Assembly: GCA_000611775.1 (NCBI GenBank)
Contig: KK106983.1
Coordinates: 406,205 to 470,204, forward strand
DNA from: Umbilicaria muhlenbergii
Lineage: Eukaryota; Ascomycota; Lecanoromycetes; Umbilicariales; Umbilicariaceae
DNA: 64,000 nt
Direction of reading: 5' to 3'
Positions 34,537-45,921 of the stretch are shown here, in pieces. A program made the position numbers and the translations under genes. Under the pieces are notes generated by a model. It was not told the DNA's origin. It saw only the letters and a list, made by a program, of their open reading frames with translations, and searched no databases. How positions within the stretch are numbered: position 1 is the first letter of the stretch; the number at the start of each line of letters is the position of its first letter.

Positions 34537-36347
34537 CTTATAACAACTTTCTGAAGGTGCTAAAGAAAAACCTATTCTCTGATGAAGACATGAATGAATG
34601 AAATATCATCACCTTTAATGCAGTTGAATTTTATAATCATGATATAATCACCTTCTGATATGACAGATTATCAGAACTCTATTACTTTCTTTCAACTTCA
34701 CATATGAAAATCAGTGAGATGCTCATTCAAGATCATTAATGATCAAGACTTTCACATCACATCTTGACTGAATTATAATGTTGAGATTCAACTCAGGTTG
34801 CAAGACAGTTAATGCAGAAAATTTCAACATATCTTGATGTCATCATCAATCATGAATTATTCTGAAGCCGCTTAGACACTAAAAAGAATCATTAAAACAA
34901 GATTAATGACATAAACAAAAGTATAACATTGATGTCATATTATGACAGAAAAAAATCTTTCACTGAACAATAAACCTCTCATCCTCAACAATTCAACTGT
35001 GAAAGAGGAAACAATTCATGAGGTTTTTATTAAAAAAGTAATCATGATCAAAGCTGAAATTCAAATCACATATCAGTTGTGAAGAAAGTGATTATGACAA
35101 CAACATAAACATTCACAGGACCCTCATGCTGATATGAAGACTTTATTTCAAAGAATGAAGTAAATACATGAAAAGCAGCAGGCCTCTGTATCAAGTGTAA
35201 AGTCATCAGTTATTGAATAAATGAATATATGATGAGATGATCAACAGCAGTCATTACTGCAGTTGATGTAAATAAATAATTCACAGTTAACCTTCAGCTC
35301 ATCTTTTTACTTATCATTAATGATATCTCACATCTGATATCAGAGCAGTTAAAGGTGAACTTTCATACAACAAGAGATGATCTGAAGAAAAAATACTCAT
35401 ATATTATTAACAACAGCAGTCAAGGCAATATTATCACATGAGGTGTTGTCAATAAACTGTTTTTACAAACTGAACTTTATGAAGCTCAAGTTAATGCATG
35501 AGGCAATGTGATTAACTTATCAGAGTTCATCATACTGACAATTACAGCATATGACATCAATAATTAATCTTATCACTATAATAACTGCTTCTTTGTTACT
35601 TTAAATAATGCATTAATATTTTTTATCCTCAGGTTATCATTCTTAATCAATGTAAACCTGAATCATGAATATAACACGGGGAAATTCCTATAGAAAAAGA
35701 TGAAGCATACAACAGCACACTGAGTATTCATCATCAGTGAAAAGAAGGCGCTGAAGAACATTTTACATATAAACAACCTTTTTATTACAGAATACTTTAT
35801 AGGACCATTAAACTTAATGATTGATATAAAAGAATATACTCTACAAATGAACTCATTGTGATATGACAAAGGGTATGACAATATTTATGACAGTTTACCT
35901 CTTGAATATCATGACTTTACAGACATATTTTAAACAACTGAGAAGCAGTCTCTGCCTGAGAGAGGTTCACATGATCATGTCATTAACTTGAAATCAGGGC
36001 AACAACCTTCATTTAAAAAGTTATACTTGATGTCCTCAGCTGAGCTCAATGTACTGAAGGTATATTTAAATGATGTCATAAAAATAAGCATAATTTGTAA
36101 ATTAATATCATCTGCAGCTTCACCTATTATGTTTGTACTAAAATCAGATGACAGCCTACAATTAATCATTAATTATAAGCACTTGAATGATATTATTATT
36201 AAGAATCATTACTCACTATCATTTATATCAGACATGTTGAATCATCTTCAAGAAGTTAAGAAGTTCACTAAGCTGAACTGCAAGAATGCATATAATTGAA
36301 TATGAATCAAGGGTGAAGATGAGTGAAAAACAACATTCTGAACATGA
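34537..36347 (+). pseudogene. Element C gag-pol remnant, second part
   Basis: Continues C after element A: rest of gag, a protease-like region near 35300-35560, and the N-terminal part of reverse transcriptase (35988-36299 open, with KHLNDIIIKNHYSL). Stops at the hAT-type insertion, beyond which the same domain continues at 37144. Confidence 0.75.
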
Positions 36348-37135
36348 TACGCTGCACCATGGGTTGGGTTTGGGTTGGGTTTTGACTATTGTGACCCAAC
36401 CCAGACTGGGTTGGGTTTTTTTTGGGTTGGGTCACACTGGGTTGAGTTTTTTTGGGTTTGGGTTGGGTTTTTCACTGGGTAACCCAGTTCAAGTTCACGT
36501 ATATGACTCATCCAAACAGCTTTCAAAGCAGCTTCCAAAACGGCTTCCAAAACGGCTTCAACGACAGCCTCAAAAAACGGCTTCCAAAACGGCTTCAACG
36601 ACAGCCTCAAAAAACGGCTTCCAAAACGGCTTCAACGACAGCCTCAAAAAACGGCTTCCAAAACGGCTTCAACGACAGCCTCAAAAAACGGCTTCCAAAA
36701 CGGCTTCAACGACAGCCTCAAAAAACGGCTTCCAAAACGGCTTCAACGACAGCCTCAAAAAACGGCTTCCAAAACGGCTTCAACGACAGCCTCAAAAAAC
36801 GGCTTCCAAAACGGCTTCAACGACAGCCTCAAAAAACGGCTTCCAAAACGGCTTCAACGACAGCCTCAAAACAAAATGGCTTTGATGACGGCCTCAAAAA
36901 ATGACCTTGAAAATGACTTGAGAAGGCACCTTTTGAACTGACGTTTTTGACTACCATAAAGACTATCATAACTATTTGTATGTACTGGGTTAACCCAGAA
37001 TTTTCTGGGTTTGGGTTAAATGGGTTGGGTTTTTTCTGGGTTGGGTTTTGACATGTATAACCCACCCCAAAACCCAACCCAAACCCAACCCAAACCCAAA
37101 CCCACTGGGTAAAACCTAACCCATGATGCAGCGTA
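36348..37135. mobile_element. Non-autonomous hAT-type element with TTGGGTT-rich ends
   Basis: 788 bp. Terminal inverted repeats begin TACGCTGCACCATGGGTT on the left and, read inward from the right, TACGCTGCATCATGGGTT. A perfect 8-bp duplication GAACATGA flanks it (36340-36347 and 37136-37143). The homologous element D has the same site unoccupied near 44020, with one copy of the target. An 8-bp duplication with short TIRs is the hAT pattern. Subterminal regions are arrays of TTGGGTT/TTTGGGT. The centre is a 37-bp tandem array. CpG and TGG are intact, so it arrived after the surrounding decay or escaped it. No transposase. Confidence 0.88.
36542..36880. repeat. 37-bp tandem repeat, about nine copies
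   Basis: Unit GGCTTCCAAAACGGCTTCAA followed by CGACAGCCTCAAAAAAC, nearly identical between copies. It gives long open frames in several phases (KTASTTASKNGFQNGFNDSL) that are repeat artefacts rather than genes. Confidence 0.93.
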
Positions 37136-37143
37136 GAACATGA

Positions 37144-40100
37144 TTCAGCCTGTTCAAATATCTCATCATGTCATTTAATCTCATGAATGCTCCTGCTATG
37201 TTTCAAACCTTCATTGATAAAGCGCTTAATGAGTTTCTAGACATCACATGCATGATTTACTTGAATGATATCTTAATCTTTAGCAAAGATAAGTTTAAGC
37301 ATAAAGAGCATGTACAACAAGTACTAAGTGCATTATAACATCATGATCTTCATCTTAAGATCAGTAAGTGCTCATTTAATGCAACAGAAGTGAACTTCCT
37401 AGGATTTAAAATCAACACAAAAAGCATATACATGAACTTGAAGAAAATTTAAACTGTCAAAAAATGACTGCTCTCAGAGAACATTCATAAATTGCAGATT
37501 TTTTTAAGCTTCATTAACTTCTTCTGAAGGTTTATAAGAGATTATTCATAAATTACAGCATCACTGTTAAATCTCCTCAAAACAGGAAAGAATAAAAAGA
37601 AGACTGAGGATATATCATTCTCTTCTCTTTAATCTCAATAAATTGTTATTAAAAGAAAGTGAAACAACCTGACCTCATTATGAAAGTTTAATACAGAGTA
37701 TTCAGCATGTAATCTGCAAATCAAAGAAAAGTTATAATAAGAAAACATTATACCTGCCTCTTTTTCACTTTCAGAAGCTGCATTGAAAGCATTTAAAGCT
37801 CTGAAGAAGACCTTCATGAGTGTTTCATTACTACATTACTTCAATGAAAACAAACTCATGAGGATTGAAATGAACACCTCTGAATTCATAATTAGTGAAA
37901 TCTTGATGCAACACTTCAAGGTCAACAGTCAATTGCATTAATTATTAATTACTTACTACAGCAAGAAGCTGCTAAATACTGAGACTTGATATGATACAAG
38001 TGAGTAAAAGCTCCTTGTTATCATGAAAGTCATGCATCATTGGCAGCACTACTGTCAGAGTGCATGATATCAAATTATTATATTAACTGATTATGAAAAC
38101 CTTGTTTGATTCATGACTACCTCAAACTTCACATGAAGGCAGCTTAAATGAGCTGAGAAGCTTGCTGAATATGACTTCAAAGTCACATATCAAGAAGGCA
38201 AGAAGAACTCTGCTGATGATTTATTAAAACAGCCTGATTATAAACTGCTGAAAACTGTCAGTACCTCAACTGCTGCTGAAATAATGTGACAGTTTTTTCA
38301 TTTAGAAAGTAAGAATTATAAGTCAGTGTAAAAGAAGTTATACATACTTGCTGTGATGACATTGCAGTCAAAACACTCAATATGATAGAAGTTATGACAA
38401 GAGAACATTATATCTGTCACAATGAATACTATCAGTATGATGAACACTGAAGATGATGATATCATTAAAACATCAGCAGTGCATCATCTACTCAATACAA
38501 TAATTACTGAAGATAATGATCTCATTAAAACATCAGCAGTGTGAAACTTACCTGCTCAAGAAGAAGCAAGCTGTAATGAAAATAATAAAAGTGTCATGTC
38601 AGATAAAGTCAGTGATATCATTAAAATATCAGCAGTGCAATACTTATTCAGTATGATGAATACTGAAGATGATGATATAATTAAAACATCAGCAGTATAT
38701 AACCTGCATGCTCAAGAAGTAAGCTGTGATGAATATAATATCAATATGATGAATACTGAAGATGATGATATAATTGAAACATTAACAGTATGTAACCTGC
38801 ATGCTCAAGAAGCAAGCTGTAATAAACTGCAGTTAAAACACTCAGTATGACAGAAGTTATGACAAAAGAATGTCATATCTATCATAATGAATATTATCAG
38901 TACAATGAATACTGAAGATGATGATCTCATCAGAACATCAGCAGTGCAGAACTTATTTACTTAAGAAGAAGTAAACTGTAATGATGAGAATGTCATGTCA
39001 GAGAAGATCAGTGATTTTATTAAAACATCAGCAGTGTGAAACTTACCTGCTCAAGAAGCAAGTCATGTCATGTTAAAAGAAATCAGTAATATCATTAAAG
39101 CACACATCATGTAACACTTATCTGCTTAAGAAGCAAGCTGTTACTCAGTCAGAGAGTTTAAGTATGCAGAGTCTCAACAGCACTTAATTAAGAATAATTC
39201 AACAAACACTGCAATTATAAACAATGATGCAAGTCATGTTTTTATTAATCTTTAAATTAAGAATAATGCTTTTGCTGACACTGTTGAAGCGCTTCAACTC
39301 ATGTCTACTCACTCATCAATAGGTGAGGAGATAACAGCTTATATAAAAATGTTTATTAAACAACTTAAACATGCAATTCATACTGAGCAGTTGAAAGATG
39401 ATTTGATATGATGAGTATAACAGGGATTAGCTACCTCTATTGAGAATAAAAACAACTTGACTGAGTCTGAGATGATAAACATGAATATAGACATAAACTC
39501 AGAGATGATCATAACATCAGAGATGCAATCAAATATGACATTTATACTGTCAAATGTATGAAAATGTTGGCAGGAAATTAAGGATGTCATATATTATGAT
39601 GATAAAATTTATATTTCACAGAACTCTGCCCTCTGCAATGTAATAATTAATTGATATCATGATGATATCTTCACAGGTCATTTCAGGAAGTTAAGAATAA
39701 TAAAATTAATGCAATGATTTTATGATTGACTTAATATCATCAGAGACATATGATGCTACTGTCATAATTATGTTAAATATCAAAAGGTGAAGTCATCTCA
39801 TCATAAGTCATATGAGTTATTAAACTCATTGTCAGTCTCAACTGAGCTGTGACATATGATGACAATGAACTTCATTACAGACCTGTCACTGAGCAGCATG
39901 TATAAAAGTACAACATGAGATTTAATCCTTGTCATAATTGATAAATTAATCAAAATGACTCATTATATTTTAATACAGAAGACAATGTCAGTTGCTGACT
40001 TCATTAAAGTGTTTATTCAGAACATAGTTAAGCATCATGACATATCAAAAATCTTAATCACAGACAGAGATAAGCTGTTTACATTAAAGCAGTGAATCAA

Positions 40101-40930
40101 CTTCTGCTTTCACATGCAGTGTCATTATAACATGTCAACAGCTTTTCACCTGCAAATTAATGATTAAACTGAGAGGCAGAATCAGTCCCTGAAGGTGTAT
40201 TTATACATATTTATTAATGAGCAGCAAGAGGACTGAGTGAAGCTTTTACTCTGCACTGAGTCTTCATATAACAACTTCATACATGCTGTCATGAGTATGA
40301 GTCCCTTTCAGCTTAACCTAGAATGAAACCCTCAGATAAGCTTAAGTAGGCTGCTTATACAACACTCACATGAACAAATAAGATCTTATGCAGATGCACA
40401 GCAGCTTCAAGATCAAATTATAACAACTTAAAAACAATTATGACAAGTTAATGAAATGTATGCAAACTACTATAATCAGCGCTGAACAGAGATAACATTC
40501 AAAGAAGGTGATTTAATACTGATTAATGAAAAAAATATGTCAGTGAATAAGCAGATGAAGAAACTGCATTGAAAAAAGTTCAACTCATTCATGATACAAC
40601 ATGTGATAAGTCAGTCATCATACAAACTCAACCTCTCAGAGGATTGAAACATTTATAATGTATTCAACATCACTTTATTGAAGTCATTTTAAAACACATG
40701 TCATGTGTTTCCTGCTTTGGCAGGAAAAGACCTACTACTTAATTAAGATGATAAGTGAGAAGTTGAAGTAATTGTGAATAACTGTATTCATGATATCAGG
40801 CTTTAATACCTTATTAAATGAAAGTTGACAGATCAGGTGTGAGATGACACATGAAAATCATTATACTTCATTCACAATGTGAAGACAAAAATGTGAAAAT
40901 TTCATGCTGATAATTTTAACAAGCTGAAAT
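37144..40930 (+). pseudogene. Element C pol remnant, third part
   Basis: Reverse transcriptase active-site box (YLNDILIFSKD form near 37260), connection and RNase H (to about 38230), repeat-rich spacer, integrase (zinc region near 39620-39790, core near 39850-40350) and a chromodomain near 40720-40920. Element D has the same order at 43700-45770 and 60585-62330. Interrupted many times. Confidence 0.78.
38430..39130. repeat. Degenerate tandem repeats between RNase H and integrase of C
   Basis: Six or more variants of a block with ACTGAAGATGATGATATCAT, then AAACATCAGCAGTG and GCTCAAGAAGCAAGCTGT, at irregular spacing. The reading frame gives an acidic repeat (NTEDDDII). The matching position in element D (45300-45700) holds its own series. 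Confidence 0.8.
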
Positions 40931-42635
40931 TCAGATGAGTTGTATGATATGAACATAACTGAAGATTATCTTATTTACATGAGAACTTTATTAACTTTGT
41001 TCAGCTTAATCTTCTATGATGAAAATGTAACTGTACTTTATAACAAGACTATGACAGGAGCTATGACAATTATATTACTTTTTATAAGAAACATTGTGAG
41101 TCACGTGTGCATAATACATGTGTTGAAATGAGAAAATAATTTTATTATTAATTATTACTCTGCTGTCTTATTTTCTTCTTCATTATTTGATGAAGCCTCT
41201 GACTTCATCTTCTTAATATGATGTTATTCATAGAGTTCAATATACTCCTGATGATGATGAAATTAATGAGCATTGAGGACACAGAGAGCATGAGCAGTGT
41301 CTTTCAGCAAGATAATAAGAGCTTGAATAAACTCCTCAGAATTACTAAATTAACACATTTCAACCTTAAGAGAGTCAAGAAACTCATGTTGAGAAACAGC
41401 TGCAAAAGGTGCAAAAAGTGTTAATAATGATTAATAAAAGACAGCAGCATGAGGATCTGATGATTAATCATTAAACATTATGATTAATTAACAATGCAAA
41501 AGTACAACAAAAGTATGACATAAAGTATGACAATTAATATAACACTTTGTCATACTAAACAAAACAAAAAGAGATTAAGAAAGATAAACTTACAGTGTGC
41601 TGTCACTCCTCTGATCATCATAAACATGCATATACAGGACAACAACATCAGAGCTTTTAAAGATTAAAGCAGTGATGATTAAAGACTCTGTTATGCATTG
41701 ATCATGAGGATTGCAGAGTGATGTGTAATGAGTGTAAGCTGAATTGATTTGTGACATGAAGCACTGATCAACTTTAACTCTTCTGCAAGAGTCACAGTGA
41801 GCAGTACTTGACAGCATGTGACTGAGGTTCTCTTAAATCACACACTCATAATGATGAGCCTGCTGCACATGAGCTGACAGCAAGGTATTATTATGACATC
41901 ACACAAAGTAAAACTTCCTGTTGAAAGCATCATTTAAAGATAAACACTTAACTCTTTTTAAATATTAAACAGATTATTTTCTTCTCCTGCTTTTTTATTT
42001 CTTTCTGAAGATGTTGATCATCATAAGCTCACTTGTTAATGATGATACCTCAGAGCCCTCCTCATTACACTGAGTACAAAGATTGACAGGCTTGCTCAGC
42101 AGAGGCAGGTCTTCATCATTGTTCATGATCATGAATTTAAATGTTCAGATGTTGATGAGTTATATACACATCATGTCAGCATTCATACACTGTATGACAG
42201 GAAGTATGACATCACAGAAAGATTTAAGCATGAGTTATAAACTTTACATGCCTTCACACCTGAGGTAAACATCTTTACAGTGAGATTAATGTCATGTGAG
42301 CTGTTAGAATATCACAGCAGGCTGTGAGCTGTAAATAATACAACAACATATCATAAGACCAACAATGAAGAATAAACACAAAGGGAAGAATGTTTTGAAC
42401 TTATGATAAACATGTTGATTTTGATGTTTATGTTATGAAGAACTTACTGCCAGGCGTGATATCATCACAATTAAGTGAAGGCATGTGATCAGCTTTACTT
42501 TAATGCAGTTTCAACACACTCACCCTACAACCTCAACTGTTATGATGTCATAATGAAGCTTATGAGCATTCAGTTGACCCTGAGGACAGCATCATGAGAA
42601 GGAGAATGCTGTGTCAAGATCATTAAATAATGATA
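40931..42635. other. 3' region of element C
   Basis: Long non-pol region between chromodomain and right LTR. Its first about 1 kb aligns with element D (62290-63385). It contains the antisense frame at 41590-41817 with further antisense coding-like sequence at 41200-41420. The last 650 bp shows nothing recognisable. Confidence 0.55.
41200..41817 (-). pseudogene. Antisense Cys-rich frame in 3' region of element C
   Basis: The open part 41817-41590 has HCDSCRRVKVDQC and a second Cys pair (SLCNPHDQC), spaced like a small zinc-binding cluster, and ends next to a GTAAGT donor-like site. Beyond it (41420-41200) a Leu/Ser-rich helical stretch reads on the same strand. Element D keeps the same arrangement (63245-63013), so the frame predates the split of the two copies. 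Function unknown. Confidence 0.45.
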
Positions 42636-42891
42636 TGACAATATAACAGTACAACAGTATGACAGTATGACAGTACATCACTATAACTTAAATATGATGA
42701 CTCAGCACTTAGCGCCTTGACATTAAGTGAAAACTCTTCACAAGAAGATGCAGAATCCTGTTTCCTTAATAATCAGTTTTATCACTGAATAGAAGATATA
42801 TAATCATTGCATTAATCTTATCATGACTTTACTGTCTATGATACCCTGTTCAACACTTATATGATGATCATCATACACTCAGCCCCTTACA
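42636..42891 (+). repeat. Right LTR of element C
   Basis: 256 bp, TGACAATATAAC...CCCCTTACA, matching 20011-20298 apart from the shorter microsatellite. Confidence 0.8.
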
Positions 42892-45787
42892 GATTATACA
42901 ATAGGATGATTTATAATTATCTTTATTATAATTAATTTAAACAAATAACTCACAGATCACCTTCAGTTTGCTTTATTATTTATTATTAATAATATCTCAC
43001 GCCTGATATCAGAGCAACTAAAGGTGAAACTTCACAGAATGACAATAAAGGATATGACAGAAAAATCCTCATGATATTTATATATTATCAACAACAGCAG
43101 TCAGGGTAATATAATTATATAAAATGTTGTCAATAAGCTGTCTCTGTTGACAAAATCTTATGAAGCTCAAGGTAATACATGAGGTAATGTGATTAAGTTA
43201 TCAAAGTTTATCATATTAACAGTTACAGTATATGACATTAACAGTTAACTTTATCATTATAACAACTGCTTCTTTATCATATAAGATAATGCATCAGCAT
43301 CTTTTGTTCTTAGTTTATCTTTTTTAATTCATGTGAACTCAAATCATTACTATGATACAAGTAAATTCTTATGAAGAAAAGCAAAACATACTACTGCACA
43401 CTGTATATTCATCACTGATGAAAAGAAGGTGTTGAAGAATGTTTTATATATAATCAACCTTTTCATTACTGAATGCTTCATAAGGCCGGCAGATTTAGTG
43501 ACTGATATGAAAAAATATACTCTTCAGATGAACTCATTACAGTATGACAGAGGTAATGATGTGTATGACATATTATTACTTAAATATCATGAATATATGA
43601 ACATTTTTCAAGCAGCTGAAAAGTAGTCCTTGCTTGAAAAAGGCTCTTATGATTATATTATTAACTTGAAATCAAAGTAACAATCCTTCTTCAGAAAATT
43701 ATACTCAATGTCTTCAGCTGAGCTTGATATGTTGAAGGTGTATTTATATGATATTATAAAAATTAACATCATTTATAAATTAATATCACCTGCAGCTTTA
43801 CCTGTCATATTTATGCTTAAATTGAATAAAAGCCTGAGATTAGTCATTAATTATAAATATTTAAATAATATTATTATCAAGAACTGTTATTCTTTACTGC
43901 TTATATTAAATATATTGAACTGACTTTAAGGAGTTAAGAAGTTCACAAAATTAACTGTAAAAATACATATAATTGAGTACAGATCAAGGCTGAAGATAAG
44001 TGAAAAAAAGCATTTTAAACATGATTTAAACTGTATGAATATCTCATTATGTTTTTTAATCTCATGAATGCTCCTGCTATGTTTCAGGCCTTTATTGATA
44101 AAACTTTTAATGAATTCCTTGATATAACTTGTGTGATTTATTTAAATGATATCCTCATCTTCAGCAAAGATGAATCTGAACATAAAGAGCATATATGACA
44201 AGTATTAACTGCATTATAATGTCATGATCTTCACCTTAAGATTAGCAAATACTTGTTTAATGCAATAAAAGTGAACTTTTTAAGGTTCAAGATTAATATT
44301 AAAGGCATATATATAAGTCCTGAAAGGATTCACGCTGTCAAAGAATGATAATTATCAGAGAACATTTATGAACTGCAAGTCTTCCTGAGCTTTGCAAATT
44401 TCTTTTAGAGGTTTATAAGGGATTATTTTTAAATAATAACATTATTACTAAACCTTCTGAAAACAGGAAAGAATAAAAAAAAGACTGAGAATACATCACT
44501 TTCACCTCTTCAATCTCAATGAACTTTTATTAAAAGAAAGTGAAACAGCTTGATCTTATTACAAAGGTTTAATACAGAGTATTCAGCATGCAGTTCACAA
44601 GTTAAAGAAAAATTACAACAAAAAATATCATACTTATGATCATACTTACTTCTTTTCCACTTTCTGAAACTGTATTGAAAGTATTCAAGGAATTAAAAAA
44701 GACTTTTATAAACACTTCATTGCTATATTACTTCAATGAAAATAAACTCATAAAGGTTAAAATGAACACCTCTGAATTCACAATTGACAGAATATTAACA
44801 CAATGCTTTAAAGTCAACAGTCAATTGCACTGATTATTAATTACATATTACAGCAAGAAGTTGCTAAATACTGAGACTTAATATAATACAGAAGAGCAAG
44901 AGTTCCTTGTCATTATAAAAGTTATACATCATTAACATCACTACTGTTGAGGTACTAAACACTCAATTGTTATATTAACTGATCATGCAAATCTTGTTTA
45001 ATTTATGACTACCTCAAACCTCACATGAAGGCAGCTCAAGTGAGCTGAAAAGTTCACTCAATATGACTTTAAAGTCACATATCAAGAGGACAAGAAGAAC
45101 TTTATTAATGATTTATTAAAATGACCTGATTATAAACTGTTAAAGATCATCAGTATCTCAATTATTGTTGAAATAATGCAACAGTCCTTCTGTTTAGAAA
45201 GCAAAAATTATAAGTCAGTGCAGAAGAAATTATACACACTTGCTGCAATGACACTGTGATCAAGACACTCAATATAACAGAGATTATGACAAGATAATGT
45301 CATACTCATCATAAGAAATATAATCAATATGATGAATACTGAAGTTGATAATATAATTAAAACATCAGCAGTCTGTGACCTACATACTTAAGAAGCAAGC
45401 CGTGATGAATATATTAATATAATGAATACTGAAGCTGATGATACAACTGAAACATCAACAGTTCATGACCTATATGCTTAAGAAGCAAGCCGTGATAAAT
45501 ATGTTAATATGATGTATACTGAAGTTGACAGTATGACTGAAACATCAGCAGTTCATAATTTACATGCTTAAGAAGTAAGCTGTGATGAATATATCAATAT
45601 GATAAATACTGAAAGCTGACAGTGCAGTTAAAATATCAGCAGTTTATGACTTATATGCTCAAGAAGCAAATCATGGTGAACATGATAAAAATGTCATGTT
45701 AAACAAGATCAGCAGTGTCATTAAAGCACATATTATGCAGCACTTATCTACTTTAAAGGCAAGCTGTGACTGAATAAAAAGACTTGA
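42892..45787 (+). pseudogene. Element D pol remnant, first part
   Basis: Protease, reverse transcriptase and RNase H segments aligned with element C. It carries the unoccupied version of the hAT target site near 44020. An open stretch at 43708-43923 aligns with the C reverse transcriptase start. Broken. Confidence 0.75.
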
Positions 45788-45921
45788 TGTTGAGGGTCAA
45801 TAAGCATGATCAGTGATGTGTGAAAAGTTTGCTTGTTTTAAAAAGGTTGAAGTCAGCTATTTATACTCATTAATTAATGTCATGCTAATACTAGTGTTAA
45901 CATCATGATAAGATTGTGACA
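45788..45921 (-). repeat. LTR of element E (3' LTR in element orientation)
   Basis: 134 bp; nine differences from 60451-60584, all transitions. Confidence 0.93.

Larger units (their letters stand above)
20011..42891 (+). mobile_element. Ty3/gypsy element C (host of nested elements)
   Basis: Bounded by matching LTRs at 20011-20298 and 42636-42891. Own length is about 8.5 kb after subtracting element A and the hAT-type insert. Parts in order: gag-like region (20341-20982 and on from 34537), protease-like region (about 35300-35560), reverse transcriptase (about 35950-37280), RNase H (about 37620-38230), a repeat-rich spacer (38430-39130), integrase (about 39600-40450), chromodomain (about 40720-40920), and a long 3' region with an antisense frame. 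It is heavily broken, with dozens of interruptions. It is older than A, B and the hAT-type element inside it. The 5-bp flanks (TAATA and GATTA) do not match, so rearrangement is possible. Confidence 0.85.

Noticed and set aside
36542-36880. CRISPR-like regular repeats
   Set aside because: The 37-bp units are directly adjacent with no unique spacers, in a eukaryotic context.
36286-36904. Long open frames (up to about 199 codons) rich in KTAST and NGFQ repeats
   Set aside because: They arise from the 37-bp tandem array, which is open in several phases on both strands inside a TIR-bounded element; no domain or start context supports a gene.
36355-37125. TTGGGTT/TTTGGGT arrays as an internal telomere
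   Set aside because: The arrays are irregular, occur in both orientations and are enclosed by TIRs and a target duplication, so they belong to a transposable element.
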